Part shown: positions 26,836-36,835 of the stretch, one piece after another | Layout: the number at the start of each line of letters is the position of its first letter | How positions within the stretch are numbered: position 1 is the stretch's first letter | DNA from: Acinetobacter vivianii | Lineage (GTDB): Bacteria; Pseudomonadota; Gammaproteobacteria; Pseudomonadales; Moraxellaceae | Direction of reading: 5' to 3' | Assembly: GCF_014635885.1 (NCBI RefSeq) | Contig: NZ_BMDR01000007.1 | Coordinates: 162,278-226,277 of the forward strand | DNA: 64,000 nt | Translations under genes and position numbers: made by a program | The notes under the pieces: model-generated | What the model was told of the DNA's origin: nothing | The model's database searches: none | Seen by the model: only the letters and a program-made list of their open reading frames with translations

Positions 26836-27822
26836 ATGTCGACTAAGCGACTTGAGCAGGCTGCTCAAGCAACAAAAACAGCATTTGTTTTTCCTGGTCA
26901 GGGTTCACAAAAAGCAGGTATGTTGGCTGAACTTGCAGAGCAATTTAGTGTCGTTCAAGATACATTTGCAGAAGCATCAGCAGCAATCGGTTTTGACCTT
27001 TGGCATATTGCCCAGAGCGGTGAAGGTTTAGACCAGACTGAAAATACCCAACCTGTGTTATTAACTGCAAGCATTGCCTTATGGCGTGTGTGGTTAGAAC
27101 TGGGTGGAATTGTGCCAAAGTACCTTGCTGGGCACTCATTAGGGGAATACAGTGCGCTTGTTGCGGCAGAGGCCATGACTTTAGCTGATGCGGTTAAACT
27201 GGTTCATTTACGCGGTAAATTAATGCAGAGCGCTGTTCCTCAAGGTGAAGGCGCAATGGCGGCAATTCTTGGCTTGGCAGATGACAAAGTGGTTGAACTT
27301 TGTGAAAAGGTTTCTGCTGCGGGCCAAGGTTCTGTTGAAGCTGCAAATTACAATGCACAAGGTCAAGTTGTTATCGCTGGTAGCGCTGCATTGGTTCAGC
27401 AGGTGATGGCTGAAGCAAAAGAGCAGTCTGGTAAAGCGATTGCATTGCCAGTTTCAGTACCTTCACATTGCACATTGATGAAGCCAGCAGCAGAAAAGTT
27501 TGCTGAAGCTTTGGAACAAACTGCCATTGAGCTACCATGCCTTCCTGTAATACAAAATGTCAACGCGGAAATCGCGACAGATGTTGCTCAGTTACGTCAG
27601 GCATTAACAGCTCAATTGTACCAGTCGGTTCAATGGACACGTACCATGCAATATCTGCAAGATCAGGGTATCCAGTACATGGTTGAATGTGGACCAGGTA
27701 CGGTATTGAGTAATCTTGCAAAGCGATTACCGAACATAGAAAAAGCATTTGCCATTGATAGCAAAGCACGTATGGAAGATGCCCTAAACGCAGTGTTAGT
27801 GGCAGAAGGAAAAATTGCATGA
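26836..27822 (+). CDS. fabD: Malonyl-CoA:ACP transacylase
   Basis: 328 aa. FVFPGQGSQKAGML is at the N-terminus, the catalytic GHSLGEYSALVA near residue 100 and the catalytic His region (PSHCTLMKPAAEKF) near 215. It loads malonate onto ACP. The ATG at 26836 follows AAGGA by seven nt; the in-frame start at 26794 would add 14 residues and has no ribosome site. Overlaps fabG by 4 nt. Confidence 0.96.
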   Translation: MSTKRLEQAAQATKTAFVFPGQGSQKAGMLAELAEQFSVVQDTFAEASAAIGFDLWHIAQSGEGLDQTENTQPVLLTASIALWRVWLELGGIVPKYLAGHSLGEYSALVAAEAMTLADAVKLVHLRGKLMQSAVPQGEGAMAAILGLADDKVVELCEKVSAAGQGSVEAANYNAQGQVVIAGSAALVQQVMAEAKEQSGKAIALPVSVPSHCTLMKPAAEKFAEALEQTAIELPCLPVIQNVNAEIATDVAQLRQALTAQLYQSVQWTRTMQYLQDQGIQYMVECGPGTVLSNLAKRLPNIEKAFAIDSKARMEDALNAVLVAEGKIA

Positions 27823-28553
27823 CACAACAACGAAAAGTTGCGTTAGTGACAGGAGCAAGCCGTGGTATTGGCGCTGCAATTGCACAGCAACTCATTCAAG
27901 ACGGTTTTTTTGTGGTTGGTACCGCAACTTCTGAATCAGGCGCGCAAAAGCTGACAGAAAGCTTTGCTGAACATGGCGCAGGTGCTGTACTTGACGTGCG
28001 TGATGGCGCTGCGATTGATGCACTGGTTTCAGATATCGAACAAAAATATGGTTCGGTGCTGGTATTGGTTAACAATGCAGGCATTACCAAAGATAACTTG
28101 CTGCTTCGTATGTCTGAAGATGACTGGGATGACATTCTCAATATTCATCTGAAAGCCGTATACCGCTTATCTAAGCGTGTATTGAAAGGCATGACCAAAG
28201 CACGTTTTGGCCGCATTATTAATATTAGTTCAGTGGTTGCACATTTTGCGAACCCTGGACAAGCGAACTACTCGGCAGCAAAAGCAGGGATTGAAGCATT
28301 CAGTCGTAGCTTGGCTAAAGAAATGGGTAGCCGTCAGATTACAGTGAACAGTGTTGCACCTGGTTTCATTGCCACTGAAATGACTGATCAGTTAAGCGAA
28401 GAGATTCGTAAAAAAATGACTGATCAAGTAGCTTTAAATCGTTTAGGTGAACCTCAAGATATTGCTGATGCAGTGAGTTTCCTTGCCAGCGATAAGGCTA
28501 GTTACATTACTGGTACAGTTTTACACGTAAATGGTGGTCTATACATGGCCTAA
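27819..28553 (+). CDS. fabG: 3-oxoacyl-ACP reductase
   Basis: 244-aa short-chain dehydrogenase, NADPH-dependent reduction step of fatty-acid elongation. It has TGASRGIGAAIA for cofactor binding, NNAGITKDNLLLRM, the catalytic Ser in NISSVVAHFANPGQANYSAA with Tyr/Lys (YSAAKAG), and the FabG C-terminus ITGTVLHVNGGLYM. ATGA overlap with fabD. Confidence 0.97.
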   Translation: MTQQRKVALVTGASRGIGAAIAQQLIQDGFFVVGTATSESGAQKLTESFAEHGAGAVLDVRDGAAIDALVSDIEQKYGSVLVLVNNAGITKDNLLLRMSEDDWDDILNIHLKAVYRLSKRVLKGMTKARFGRIINISSVVAHFANPGQANYSAAKAGIEAFSRSLAKEMGSRQITVNSVAPGFIATEMTDQLSEEIRKKMTDQVALNRLGEPQDIADAVSFLASDKASYITGTVLHVNGGLYMA

Positions 28554-28639
28554 CTGGCGATGTATAAACTTTTAAAAATTTTTATATTCAATTAAACTAG
28601 TGGCAAATTAAAACGCCACAAGCAATGAGGAGAATTCCT

Positions 28640-28876
28640 GTGAGCGATATCGAACAACGCATCAAACAAGCTGTAGCTGAACAATTAGGTATGCGTGCTG
28701 AAGAGATTAAAAACGAAGCATCTTTCATGGATGACTTAGGTGCTGACTCTTTAGATTTGGTTGAACTTGTAATGTCTTTCGAAAATGATTTCGACATCAC
28801 GATTCCAGATGAAGATTCAAATGAAATCACAACTGTTCAATCTGCAATCGATTACGTAACTAAGAAACTTGGTTAA
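28640..28876 (+). CDS. acpP: Acyl carrier protein
   Basis: 78 aa from the GTG at 28640, which is seven nt after GAGGAG; an in-frame ATG at 28625 lies over that site, so I reject it. The phosphopantetheine attachment site is [12 protein letters not shown]. Very acidic, as expected. It carries acyl chains for FabD/FabG/FabB and BioC. Followed by a strong terminator. Confidence 0.97.
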   Translation: MSDIEQRIKQAVAEQLGMRAEEIKNEASFMDDLGADSLDLVELVMSFENDFDITIPDEDSNEITTVQSAIDYVTKKLG

Positions 28877-28890
28877 TCATCTTGCATGAT

Positions 28891-28920
28891 AAAAAAGCCA
28901 CCGTCAGGTGGCTTTTTTTA
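28891..28920 (+). terminator. Terminator after acpP
   Basis: The stem GCCACC / GGTGGC with loop GTCA is followed by TTTTTTTA; a preceding A-run would also allow reverse use. Confidence 0.92.
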
Positions 28921-29083
28921 TGTGTCCTGAAATGAAAAGAGAATGAATATCTCTTGGTTTTAGTTGATATACATATATTTACAAGACCGCCTTAAATTGA
29001 AACTTGAGTCACTTTTTTTTTCGGTATAACTAAAGTAAGTCTATTTTGACGATTTGAGATTAATAATTACAGAGGTAATAACA

Positions 29084-29557
29084 ATGGGTCTTTTTGATTT
29101 TGTTAAAGGTATCGGTAAGAAAAATACAGCACCAGCAGAGCCACAAGCTGCGCCAGCAACACCAGCTGAACCATCAGCTCAAGAGATTGCAAATAAATTA
29201 TTAGGTTTGATTAAAAGTTTAGGTCTTGGGGTTGAAGGCTTATCTGTAACGTATAACGGCACGACGGATACTGCAACGATTAAAGGGCAGGTAAAAAGTC
29301 AGGCAGATAAAGAAAAGATCGTATTGGCAGTTGGTAATATTGATCATGTAGCGCAAGTGGATGATCAGATGACTGTAGAAGCGCCTGAGCCAGAAAGTAA
29401 ATTCTATACAGTGAAATCAGGTGACAACCTGTCTAAGATTTCAAAAGAATATTATGGTGATCCAAACCAGTACAACAAGATCTTTGAGGCGAATCGTCCA
29501 TTACTTAAAAATGCGGATGACATCTTCCCTGGACAAGTTTTACGTATTCCACAATAA
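29084..29557 (+). CDS. kbp: BON-LysM protein, Kbp (YgaU) type
   Basis: 157 aa. The N-terminus MGLFDFVKGIGKK resembles E. coli Kbp. A Pro/Ala-rich linker, a BON domain (about residues 45-105, with KEKIVLAVGNIDHVAQVDDQ) and a C-terminal LysM domain (FYTVKSGDNLSKISKEYYGD, ending GQVLRIPQ) follow. Kbp is a cytoplasmic potassium-binding stress protein. The ATG at 29084 is eight nt after AGAGG; an upstream in-frame TTG at 29054 is rejected. Confidence 0.9.
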   Translation: MGLFDFVKGIGKKNTAPAEPQAAPATPAEPSAQEIANKLLGLIKSLGLGVEGLSVTYNGTTDTATIKGQVKSQADKEKIVLAVGNIDHVAQVDDQMTVEAPEPESKFYTVKSGDNLSKISKEYYGDPNQYNKIFEANRPLLKNADDIFPGQVLRIPQ

Positions 29558-29568
29558 TTTGTAAGTAT

Positions 29569-29596
29569 TAAAAAAGGCGCTTGATGCGCCTTTTTT
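29569..29596. terminator. Bidirectional terminator between kbp and thiD
   Basis: The arms AAAAAAGGCGC and GCGCCTTTTTT with loop TTGAT serve both converging genes. Confidence 0.9.
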
Positions 29597-29636
29597 AATA
29601 AAAAATTTTTGAAAAATTGAAAGATTTCTGGAGGGC

Positions 29637-30416
<780 letters not shown>

Positions 30417-30497
30417 TTAGTCTTCAATATACGGTAGTATAGGGAATTTTCGAGAAACTCTCGACTATGTTGTGTAAGGCTGCAAGAGATTGAACGA

Positions 30498-31172
30498 ATG
30501 ACGATCAAAAATATTCTAATCGATTTAGATGGGACTTTAACTGACCCTAAAACAGGAATTCATGGTTCAATTCGTTTTGCTTTGCAAAAGTTAGGTCAGC
30601 CTTTGACTGATGATGTGGATCTGGACTGGACGATTGGTCCGCCCTTAAAAGCTTCTTTGGCAAAACTACTGAATACCCAAGATGATGAGCTGGCTGAGCA
30701 GGCATTACTGGCTTACCGTGAACGTTTTTCAGTAACAGGTCTATTCGAAAATGAAGTTTATCCGTCAGTCGCAGAAACATTGCAGCAATTACAGGCGGAA
30801 GGCTATAGACTATTTCTTGCAACGGCTAAGCCTGTAGTCTTTGCCAAACAAATTTTGGCTCATTTCAAGCTAGATCAGTATTTTACAGCAATCTATGGTA
30901 GCGAGCTGACAGGTGAGCGGACCAATAAAGCAGATTTGATAGCCTATATTCTTGAGCAAGAACATTTAGATGCCCAGCAATGTATCATGGTCGGTGATCG
31001 CCAATATGACATTATTGGTGCGCGTGTTAATGGAATTGAAACCATTGCCGTTAATTATGGTTATGGTCGGGCAGATGAGTTAGCTCAGGCACAGCCGTTA
31101 ACGCAAATTTCTCAATTTAGCCAGTTAATTGCAACGGTGGCTGAACTGAATGCAGAACGAAAAGTTTCTTAA
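30498..31172 (+). CDS. HAD-family phosphatase (Gph-like)
   Basis: 224 aa. Motif I LIDLDGTLTD, motif II FLATAKP (Thr at the phosphate-binding position), a central Lys in ERTNKADLI and motif IV MVGDRQYDIIGA show an active HAD hydrolase with an alpha-helical cap. Phosphoglycolate phosphatase-like in layout, but the cap decides substrate and cannot be read here. Confidence 0.85.
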   Translation: MTIKNILIDLDGTLTDPKTGIHGSIRFALQKLGQPLTDDVDLDWTIGPPLKASLAKLLNTQDDELAEQALLAYRERFSVTGLFENEVYPSVAETLQQLQAEGYRLFLATAKPVVFAKQILAHFKLDQYFTAIYGSELTGERTNKADLIAYILEQEHLDAQQCIMVGDRQYDIIGARVNGIETIAVNYGYGRADELAQAQPLTQISQFSQLIATVAELNAERKVS

Positions 31173-31185
31173 AAACAACGCAATA

Positions 31186-31211
31186 AAAAGCCTCGATCAT
31201 TCGAGGCTTTT
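31186..31211. terminator. Bidirectional terminator between the HAD gene and ribB
   Basis: The arms AAAAGCCTCGA / TCGAGGCTTTT are separated by TCAT. Confidence 0.9.
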
Positions 31212-31224
31212 CTATCATATCTCA

Positions 31225-31884
31225 TCAGACATTATGTTTTAAACGGTATTGAGCCAGTTCTTCAATGCTAATCACGGTTAATCCATGTGTTTGAGCATAG
31301 GCTAGCACTTGAATACCTGATGCCATAGAACCATCAGGATTGGTCAATTCGCACAAGACACCAGAAGGTTTTAAACCTGCCAGACGAGCCAGATCAATCG
31401 TACCTTCGGTATGACCACGACGGGTCAGAACACCACCTTCACGTGCGCGTAGCGGGAAAACATGGCCTGGGCGGCTCAGGTCGCTGGCAACAGCACCATC
31501 TTTAGTTGCAGCTAAAACTGTCGTCACACGATCTTTTGCAGATACACCTGTCGTTACGCCTTGAGCAGCTTCAATGGTCACGGTAAACGCAGTTTTAAAT
31601 TGGCTTGAGTTATCAACTACCATAGGTGGAAGTTCTAAATGATCTGCCTGTGCTTCAGTCAAACATAGGCATACAATGCCTGAACCATCACGAATCATTT
31701 GTGCCATGGTTTCGACTGTTAAGGTCTCAGCGGCAATAATCAGGTCAGCTTCATTTTCACGATCAAAATCATCCATGACCAAAACAGGCTTGCCTTGGCG
31801 GATATCTTCTAAAGCTTGTTGAATACGTTGTTCAGCCGGAGAAAGGGCTGAAAAGAAAAGTTCGGGTTGGATTAAACTGGACAT
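31225..31884 (-). CDS. ribB: 3,4-dihydroxy-2-butanone-4-phosphate synthase
   Basis: 219 aa. [17 protein letters not shown] is the metal and substrate site, with [20 protein letters not shown] and [15 protein letters not shown]. It makes the four-carbon precursor of riboflavin from ribulose 5-phosphate. Stand-alone RibB without the GTP cyclohydrolase II domain. The ATG at 31884 is chosen because the upstream 25 codons fall in the riboswitch expression platform. Regulated by the FMN riboswitch upstream. Confidence 0.96.
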   Translation of the reverse strand: MSSLIQPELFFSALSPAEQRIQQALEDIRQGKPVLVMDDFDRENEADLIIAAETLTVETMAQMIRDGSGIVCLCLTEAQADHLELPPMVVDNSSQFKTAFTVTIEAAQGVTTGVSAKDRVTTVLAATKDGAVASDLSRPGHVFPLRAREGGVLTRRGHTEGTIDLARLAGLKPSGVLCELTNPDGSMASGIQVLAYAQTHGLTVISIEELAQYRLKHNV

Positions 31885-31984
31885 AATGAAACGCTCTCGT
31901 AAATAGGATACGGTTGAACATTTCAGGACTGATGTAAAAATAAGCGTGCACAAAAACAACCCAAAAGAGTGTTTCGGTGGTTTC

Positions 31985-32136
31985 GTCTTCTTTCATCCGG
32001 ACTATACCGTCGGCTTTGGTATCTCACCAAATCTGCGAGTATATAAAAATATATACAGGCTCGTGGGCTGATCAGGTCATTTTATGGTCATGCCTGACTT
32101 ACCACCGGTGGGGAATTTCGCCCCGCCCTGAAGCGA
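31985..32136 (-). ncRNA. FMN riboswitch (RFN element) controlling ribB
   Basis: Read on the minus strand, the conserved RFN blocks appear in order: TTCAGGGCGGGGCGAAATTC, CCCACCGGTGGTAA, then AGCCCACGAGC, GGTGAGATACC and CCGGATGAAAGAAG. About 100 nt separate it from the ribB ATG. I could not settle whether it acts by termination or by Shine-Dalgarno masking, because no clear terminator stem was found. Confidence 0.95.
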
Positions 32137-32145
32137 TGTCCTTCG

Positions 32146-32151
32146 ATTATA
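32146..32151 (-). promoter_or_regulatory. -10 box of the ribB promoter
   Basis: A perfect TATAAT on the minus strand, about 10 nt before the first paired base of the FMN riboswitch, so the transcript would begin right at the aptamer. The -35 region is poor. Confidence 0.7.
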
Positions 32152-32324
32152 GCCAGATTTTTAAGTGAAAAGGGAACTTTTTATAGAATGTATCGTTCTA
32201 TAAAAATGAAGAAAATTGCTGAGACGTAGCGCAAATTTTTCTCATGATCTTTGAAACTGGCAATCCATTTGAATTGGGCATACACTGAAAAGATAAAACA
32301 ACAATAATGCGGAGTAAGCGCTAT

Positions 32325-32540
32325 ATGGAAAAGGCGGAGAAAACCGAATTAGAACAACTGGCACAACAATTACATCGACCTGTCATGAGTCTAAAAGCAT
32401 TTTCACAATTGCCTCAACAGGATTTGGCTTGGCTCAATCAGCAATTACGCCAAACCATAGAAAATGAAGATCAGAAAATGAATCAACGGCTGTATCAAAT
32501 CCCTTTTTTTCTACGCTGGTTATTTAAGCCGAAATCATGA
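32325..32540 (+). CDS. Small hypothetical protein
   Basis: 71 aa from the ATG at 32325, which is 10 nt after GGAG (an ATG at 32307 covers that site). Gln/Leu-rich helical protein ending with a hydrophobic-basic patch (PFFLRWLFKPKS). No known domain. Lies 12 nt before the larger uncharacterised ORF and probably shares its transcript. Confidence 0.6.
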   Translation: MEKAEKTELEQLAQQLHRPVMSLKAFSQLPQQDLAWLNQQLRQTIENEDQKMNQRLYQIPFFLRWLFKPKS

Positions 32541-32552
32541 TGGAGCAATGTC

Positions 32553-33737
32553 ATGACACGACTCGCTGTGCAGGCCGAAATCATTAAACTTGCCCGAATC
32601 CTAAATGTACCAGAGCAACAATTGGCCTTTATGCAGGTTCTGGCCCCTGAAAATCTCAGGCAATTTCGTTTTGCGATATTGGAGTTATTGCAAAGCCAGC
32701 AAAAAAGCCGTTTTCGTCATTTAGCAACTTGGGTGAACTGGTTGCCCCGCTGGATCAGTATTTTCTGGGTAAAGCATTTTTTAGAGCCTTTTATTGTGGC
32801 GCAAATTGCAGTGTATCTCTCTACTGAAAGCTCCTACCGTATTGCCAAGCATTTACCCGCAAAAACAATTGCAGCAATTGCGGTGTATCTGGATCCACGC
32901 TTGGCGAGAGAGCTACTGAGTTACCTGACGACTCATCAGATTACTGATATTACCCAAGTTCTACTCGAACAACGGGATTTTGTCACCATAGGGCGTTTTG
33001 TCAGTATGTTATCTGACGCGGTGTTACAGGATGTGGCGCAGATTGTAGAGAATGAAAGTGATCTATTGGAAATCGCTTTTTATATTGAATCCAGAGAACA
33101 GATTGATCATTTGGTGCATGTCTTACCCCGAGAGAGAATTGAAAAGGCTTTATTGATTATTGGTGATCCCGCACAGCGTTTATTGTGGCCCAAAGTATTG
33201 GCCTTGATGAGCTACATCAGTTATGGACTCAAACAGGAGCTGGGGGATTTAGCTGTTCAGCAAGGTGAACCTGTGATCAATGCCATTATTCAGGCCACTC
33301 AGGAAGACCAGTTGTGGGAAGATATGTTGCCTGTGGTGGCATGTTTATCTGCACATGCACAAGATTTTGTTGCCAATTTGCCAGCCTTAAGACGTGTTGA
33401 AATTATCCAAAGCATTGTGGAAGCGGCTGATCGTTGTGATTTATGGGCGGATATGCTGGTGATTGTCAATTATATGCAAGATGAGGCAAGGGAAGCGGTC
33501 GCATTGGCAATTGCACAAATTGATGAGCAGGTACTGCATCATATTGCTTATGCGTCATTATTGCGTTCACAGTGGGAAGTGACTTTCGATATTATGCGTC
33601 GTATGCCGATCGATAAACAGCGACAATGTCATCGTATTTTGGATGGCTATATGCAGCAATTAGATCCGGAAACGTATCGCTATTTAGATACTTTACTGGA
33701 TCGTTACCAGATTCAGTCCTCTGTTGCTGGGTCGTAA
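32553..33737 (+). CDS. Helical-repeat protein, MgtE-N-like
   Basis: 394 aa, unrecognised as a whole. It is almost entirely alpha-helical, with short repeating units such as PAKTIAAIAVYLDPRLAREL and FVSMLSDAVLQDVAQIVENE. These resemble the superhelical intracellular domain of MgtE magnesium channels. No channel helices follow. One amphipathic/hydrophobic patch (WLPRWISIFWVKHFLEPF) near residue 65 may touch a membrane. Similarity is by eye only. Confidence 0.65.
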   Translation: MTRLAVQAEIIKLARILNVPEQQLAFMQVLAPENLRQFRFAILELLQSQQKSRFRHLATWVNWLPRWISIFWVKHFLEPFIVAQIAVYLSTESSYRIAKHLPAKTIAAIAVYLDPRLARELLSYLTTHQITDITQVLLEQRDFVTIGRFVSMLSDAVLQDVAQIVENESDLLEIAFYIESREQIDHLVHVLPRERIEKALLIIGDPAQRLLWPKVLALMSYISYGLKQELGDLAVQQGEPVINAIIQATQEDQLWEDMLPVVACLSAHAQDFVANLPALRRVEIIQSIVEAADRCDLWADMLVIVNYMQDEAREAVALAIAQIDEQVLHHIAYASLLRSQWEVTFDIMRRMPIDKQRQCHRILDGYMQQLDPETYRYLDTLLDRYQIQSSVAGS

Positions 33738-33745
33738 AGCTTCAA

Positions 33746-35536
33746 TCAAGAGTAGGGAAGTGTTTCCCGAATTGGGACTAACATTTCTAGCGCATGGTCA
33801 TAACCACGTTCAACCAGTTCATCCAGTTTATGCCAGTCGAACATGCCAATGCCAGCAATGGGCATACGCACATGCAAATTTGCCCGCTCAATCGCTGCGG
33901 TTTGAATCATGGTATCGCTGGCTAAAGTTGCCGTGCGCATTAAGATTTCTGCCAGTTTGGGGGCATGTAGTAGCTTATCTTTAATAATTTTATTCCAGTT
34001 GAGTAGCGCACTTTGATCGGGTTCTTCCAGACCAATACCCGGCACTCGAATATCATCATGCAAACTGACATTACTGGCAATGATGGTACCTCTTTCCAGA
34101 TTTTGCATGACATCGGTGGGGAGGTTATTGATCACACCGCCATCACAGAGCAGGTTTTCATGCCAAGCCACAGGTGGCGCAACGCCGGGTACACTCATAC
34201 TGGTTCCGACCCAAGTCGCAAGTTCACCTTGATCATGAATCACTGCTTGACCTGTGGTGAGGTTGGTGGAAATGCAGTAATAGGTTTGTCGGAGTTCCTC
34301 AATTCGCCGATGTCCAAAAATGGCATGCAAGCGACTATGGAAACGTTGGCCCCGAATCAATGAGACGCGTGGCATGGTGTAATCATTGAGATAGTTACGT
34401 GCTACAAAAGTTTCATAAGCAATATGGGTCATCTCAACACTATCAAATCCACAAGCCACAAGGGCAGCAACAAAGGCGCCCATGCTGGTACCACCAACAA
34501 TATCAATCGGAATGTGTAATTGTTCCAGTGCACGAATCAGACCGATATGGGCAAAACCCCGTGCGCCACCACCACCCAGCACTAAACCGATGCCTTGACT
34601 GGAAATCTGACGGGCAACCGCACAGATATCAGCTTGCGCCCAAGGATGAATAAAATAATGGGCGCGGGCATGATAGAGCTGTTTCCAGATCAGGGTATGT
34701 GGGGAAGGATCACCTTCTGAACGGAGTAGTACTAACTCGATAGGGCTTTGCCAGTCATGTTGATTTAACACCTCAACTAATTTGGTATGGGTTGGGGTTT
34801 GATTGGCTTCTGCCAAAATTAAAATACGATCTGCCTGATGTAAGCAGCGTTTAGACCATTCATCTTCATTGCTGTCAGCGGCATATAGTACATAGCAATG
34901 TTTTTCTTCCAGACTGGCTAACCATTGGCGCAACTGAAGATCATCCGTGCCATAGTCGAGCGGAGTTTGACTAAATCCTGCTCCAAATAAGGCATCGACA
35001 TGCGCGGCTGTGACTAGGCGGACTTGTGGCCAACGTTGTAGATGTTCCGTTAGCTTTTCAGCAAGGTGAGTGGCTGGAATTTGTGAAGAAACAGGGATGA
35101 CGGAAAGGGTACGACTATGTCCCATGGCATGAGTGAGTTGCTGATCAGGTTGAGATCGATGAATAATCAAGCGAGATAAGGCAAATAATACTTTCGGGTG
35201 CTGATTAATAAACTCAATGAATTGCTGTTGCGGAATGCCGACCAGTGCAGTATCACGCACTGCATTGGTTGTACCATGATGAGGCTGGTTAGAAATAACA
35301 CCTGTTTCACCCACGATTTCATTCCGCCCATAATAGGTCAGTAGACCCGCAGGTGTAGTGAATTTTATACGTCCATAAGCAATCACATAAACATGATCAG
35401 CCAGATCATTGACACAGTAAAGCTGCTGTCCTGTTTGTAAATAACGAATATGACAATGCGTTGTTAAGGAAGCTAAGGCACTGTGATCGAGTTCATTAAA
35501 CAGTGCTGTTTTGTTCAGGATGTTAAGAATATCCAT
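33746..35536 (-). CDS. Patatin-like phospholipase with N-terminal cNMP-binding domain
   Basis: 596 aa, NTE-like layout. A cyclic-nucleotide-binding fold (about residues 10-125, with LADHVYVIAYGRIKF and NEIVGETGVIS) leads into a middle region (about 130-305). The patatin domain has the oxyanion motif LGGGGARGFAHIG, the nucleophile motif GTSMG and the dyad Asp in CDGGVINNLP. A serine lysophospholipase or esterase is expected. The ATG at 35536 is preferred over TTG at 35545; neither has a strong ribosome site. Convergent with 32553-33737, 8 nt apart. Confidence 0.9.
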   Translation of the reverse strand: MDILNILNKTALFNELDHSALASLTTHCHIRYLQTGQQLYCVNDLADHVYVIAYGRIKFTTPAGLLTYYGRNEIVGETGVISNQPHHGTTNAVRDTALVGIPQQQFIEFINQHPKVLFALSRLIIHRSQPDQQLTHAMGHSRTLSVIPVSSQIPATHLAEKLTEHLQRWPQVRLVTAAHVDALFGAGFSQTPLDYGTDDLQLRQWLASLEEKHCYVLYAADSNEDEWSKRCLHQADRILILAEANQTPTHTKLVEVLNQHDWQSPIELVLLRSEGDPSPHTLIWKQLYHARAHYFIHPWAQADICAVARQISSQGIGLVLGGGGARGFAHIGLIRALEQLHIPIDIVGGTSMGAFVAALVACGFDSVEMTHIAYETFVARNYLNDYTMPRVSLIRGQRFHSRLHAIFGHRRIEELRQTYYCISTNLTTGQAVIHDQGELATWVGTSMSVPGVAPPVAWHENLLCDGGVINNLPTDVMQNLERGTIIASNVSLHDDIRVPGIGLEEPDQSALLNWNKIIKDKLLHAPKLAEILMRTATLASDTMIQTAAIERANLHVRMPIAGIGMFDWHKLDELVERGYDHALEMLVPIRETLPYS

Positions 35537-35665
35537 ATTATTCAAATTATCGTTATTGTCTATTTATTGAATAAGGCCTAGCACGGTTTTACAAGTGGGG
35601 TTGCGTAAAACATGAGCTGATTTTTAAGTGTTTTTGTATGTAGGGAGGCCATATTTGTTGAGCCA

Positions 35666-35696
35666 ATAAAAAAGCCATGGCAAGGCATGGCTTTTT
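35666..35696. terminator. Terminator after panD (bidirectional form)
   Basis: The arms GCCATG / CATGGC are flanked by A-run and T-run. On the minus strand it ends panD 19 nt past its stop. Confidence 0.88.
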
Positions 35697-35714
35697 AGGA
35701 ATCTGTTTTATTGC

Positions 35715-36095
35715 TTATGCAATTTGCACAGGAATACAGTTTGCTGTGTGATTCACTGTATTGTCTGGATTTGCATAAACGAGGCGTGGTTTGTGAAGAT
35801 TTGCTTCAACTTCAGTGAAGTCACCGAAAGTTGCGATAATCACTAAATCACCGACATCAGCTTGATGTGCTGCGCCACCATTGACTGAAATAATACCTGA
35901 ATCATCTTCACCACGAATTGCATAAGTTGTGAAGCGTTTGCCATTAGTGACGTTCCATACGTGGATTTCTTCGTATTCACGAATCCCTGCTAAGTCCATT
36001 AATACGCCATCAATTGCACAAGAGCCTTCATAATGAAGCTCTGCATGAGTCACAACTGCACGGTGAATTTTACATTTTAATAAACGAGATAGCAT
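35715..36095 (-). CDS. panD: Aspartate 1-decarboxylase
   Basis: 126-aa pyruvoyl enzyme making beta-alanine for pantothenate. [20 protein letters not shown] is the standard start and the self-cleavage Gly-Ser lies in HYEGSCAID (residues 24-25). The ATG at 36095 is preceded by CAGGAG; an 11-codon upstream extension is rejected. Followed by its own terminator. Confidence 0.96.
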   Translation of the reverse strand: MLSRLLKCKIHRAVVTHAELHYEGSCAIDGVLMDLAGIREYEEIHVWNVTNGKRFTTYAIRGEDDSGIISVNGGAAHQADVGDLVIIATFGDFTEVEANLHKPRLVYANPDNTVNHTANCIPVQIA

Positions 36096-36234
36096 GGCTA
36101 GCGTCTCCTGAGTAAGACCTAAGATCAATATCTTATGGTTGACTTGTCACGTTTTCCGCGGGCTATGGGCGGTTTGATGCGCATTTTGCGCTTAAAAATG
36201 CAATATGGCAAGCGTGATTGATCAACAATTCAGT

Positions 36235-36816
36235 TTAAGCGGATTTGTAAGCGTTAATTTGATTCATTGCCTGTGAAACTTGTCCATCAACAAGCATTTT
36301 CACTTTTGATAGGGCATGATCAATTGCTGCATCCATTAAAGCTTGTTCACTGCTAGGAGCTTTGCCGAGCACATGACCAGAAACACGTTCTTTGGAACCT
36401 GGATGTCCAATTCCAATGCGTAAGCGATGGAAATTAGCACCAATATGAGGAACGATATCACGGAGACCATTATGTCCGCCGTGTCCGCCACCCGTCTTTA
36501 AACGGATTACGCCAGGATCCATATCCAGTTCATCATGGGCAATTAAAATTGCTTCTGGTACAACCTGATAAAATTTGGCGAAAGGGGCAACACTTTGACC
36601 AGAACGGTTCATAAAAGTGGTAGGAAGTAATAAACGAACGTCATGACCTTCAATTTGACCACGACCGCTGTATCCATGAAATTTTGGATCAGCTTTTAGG
36701 GAAATGCCATAACGGTCTGCAAGCTGTTCAACGAACCAGAAACCTGCATTATGGCGGGTTTGGGTATATTCCTTTCCAGGATTACCCAAACCAACAATTA
36801 GCGAAATATTTGACAC
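36235..36816 (-). CDS. pth: Peptidyl-tRNA hydrolase
   Basis: 193 aa. LIVGLGNPGKEYTQTRHNAG, with the catalytic His in RHNAGFW, FMNRSGQSV and GGHGGHNGLRDI are diagnostic. It recycles peptidyl-tRNA dropped from ribosomes. GTG start with AAAGG upstream. 19 nt after rplY, the classic rplY-pth pair. Confidence 0.96.
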   Translation of the reverse strand: MSNISLIVGLGNPGKEYTQTRHNAGFWFVEQLADRYGISLKADPKFHGYSGRGQIEGHDVRLLLPTTFMNRSGQSVAPFAKFYQVVPEAILIAHDELDMDPGVIRLKTGGGHGGHNGLRDIVPHIGANFHRLRIGIGHPGSKERVSGHVLGKAPSSEQALMDAAIDHALSKVKMLVDGQVSQAMNQINAYKSA

Positions 36817-36835
36817 TAATTTACGCCTTTAACAC

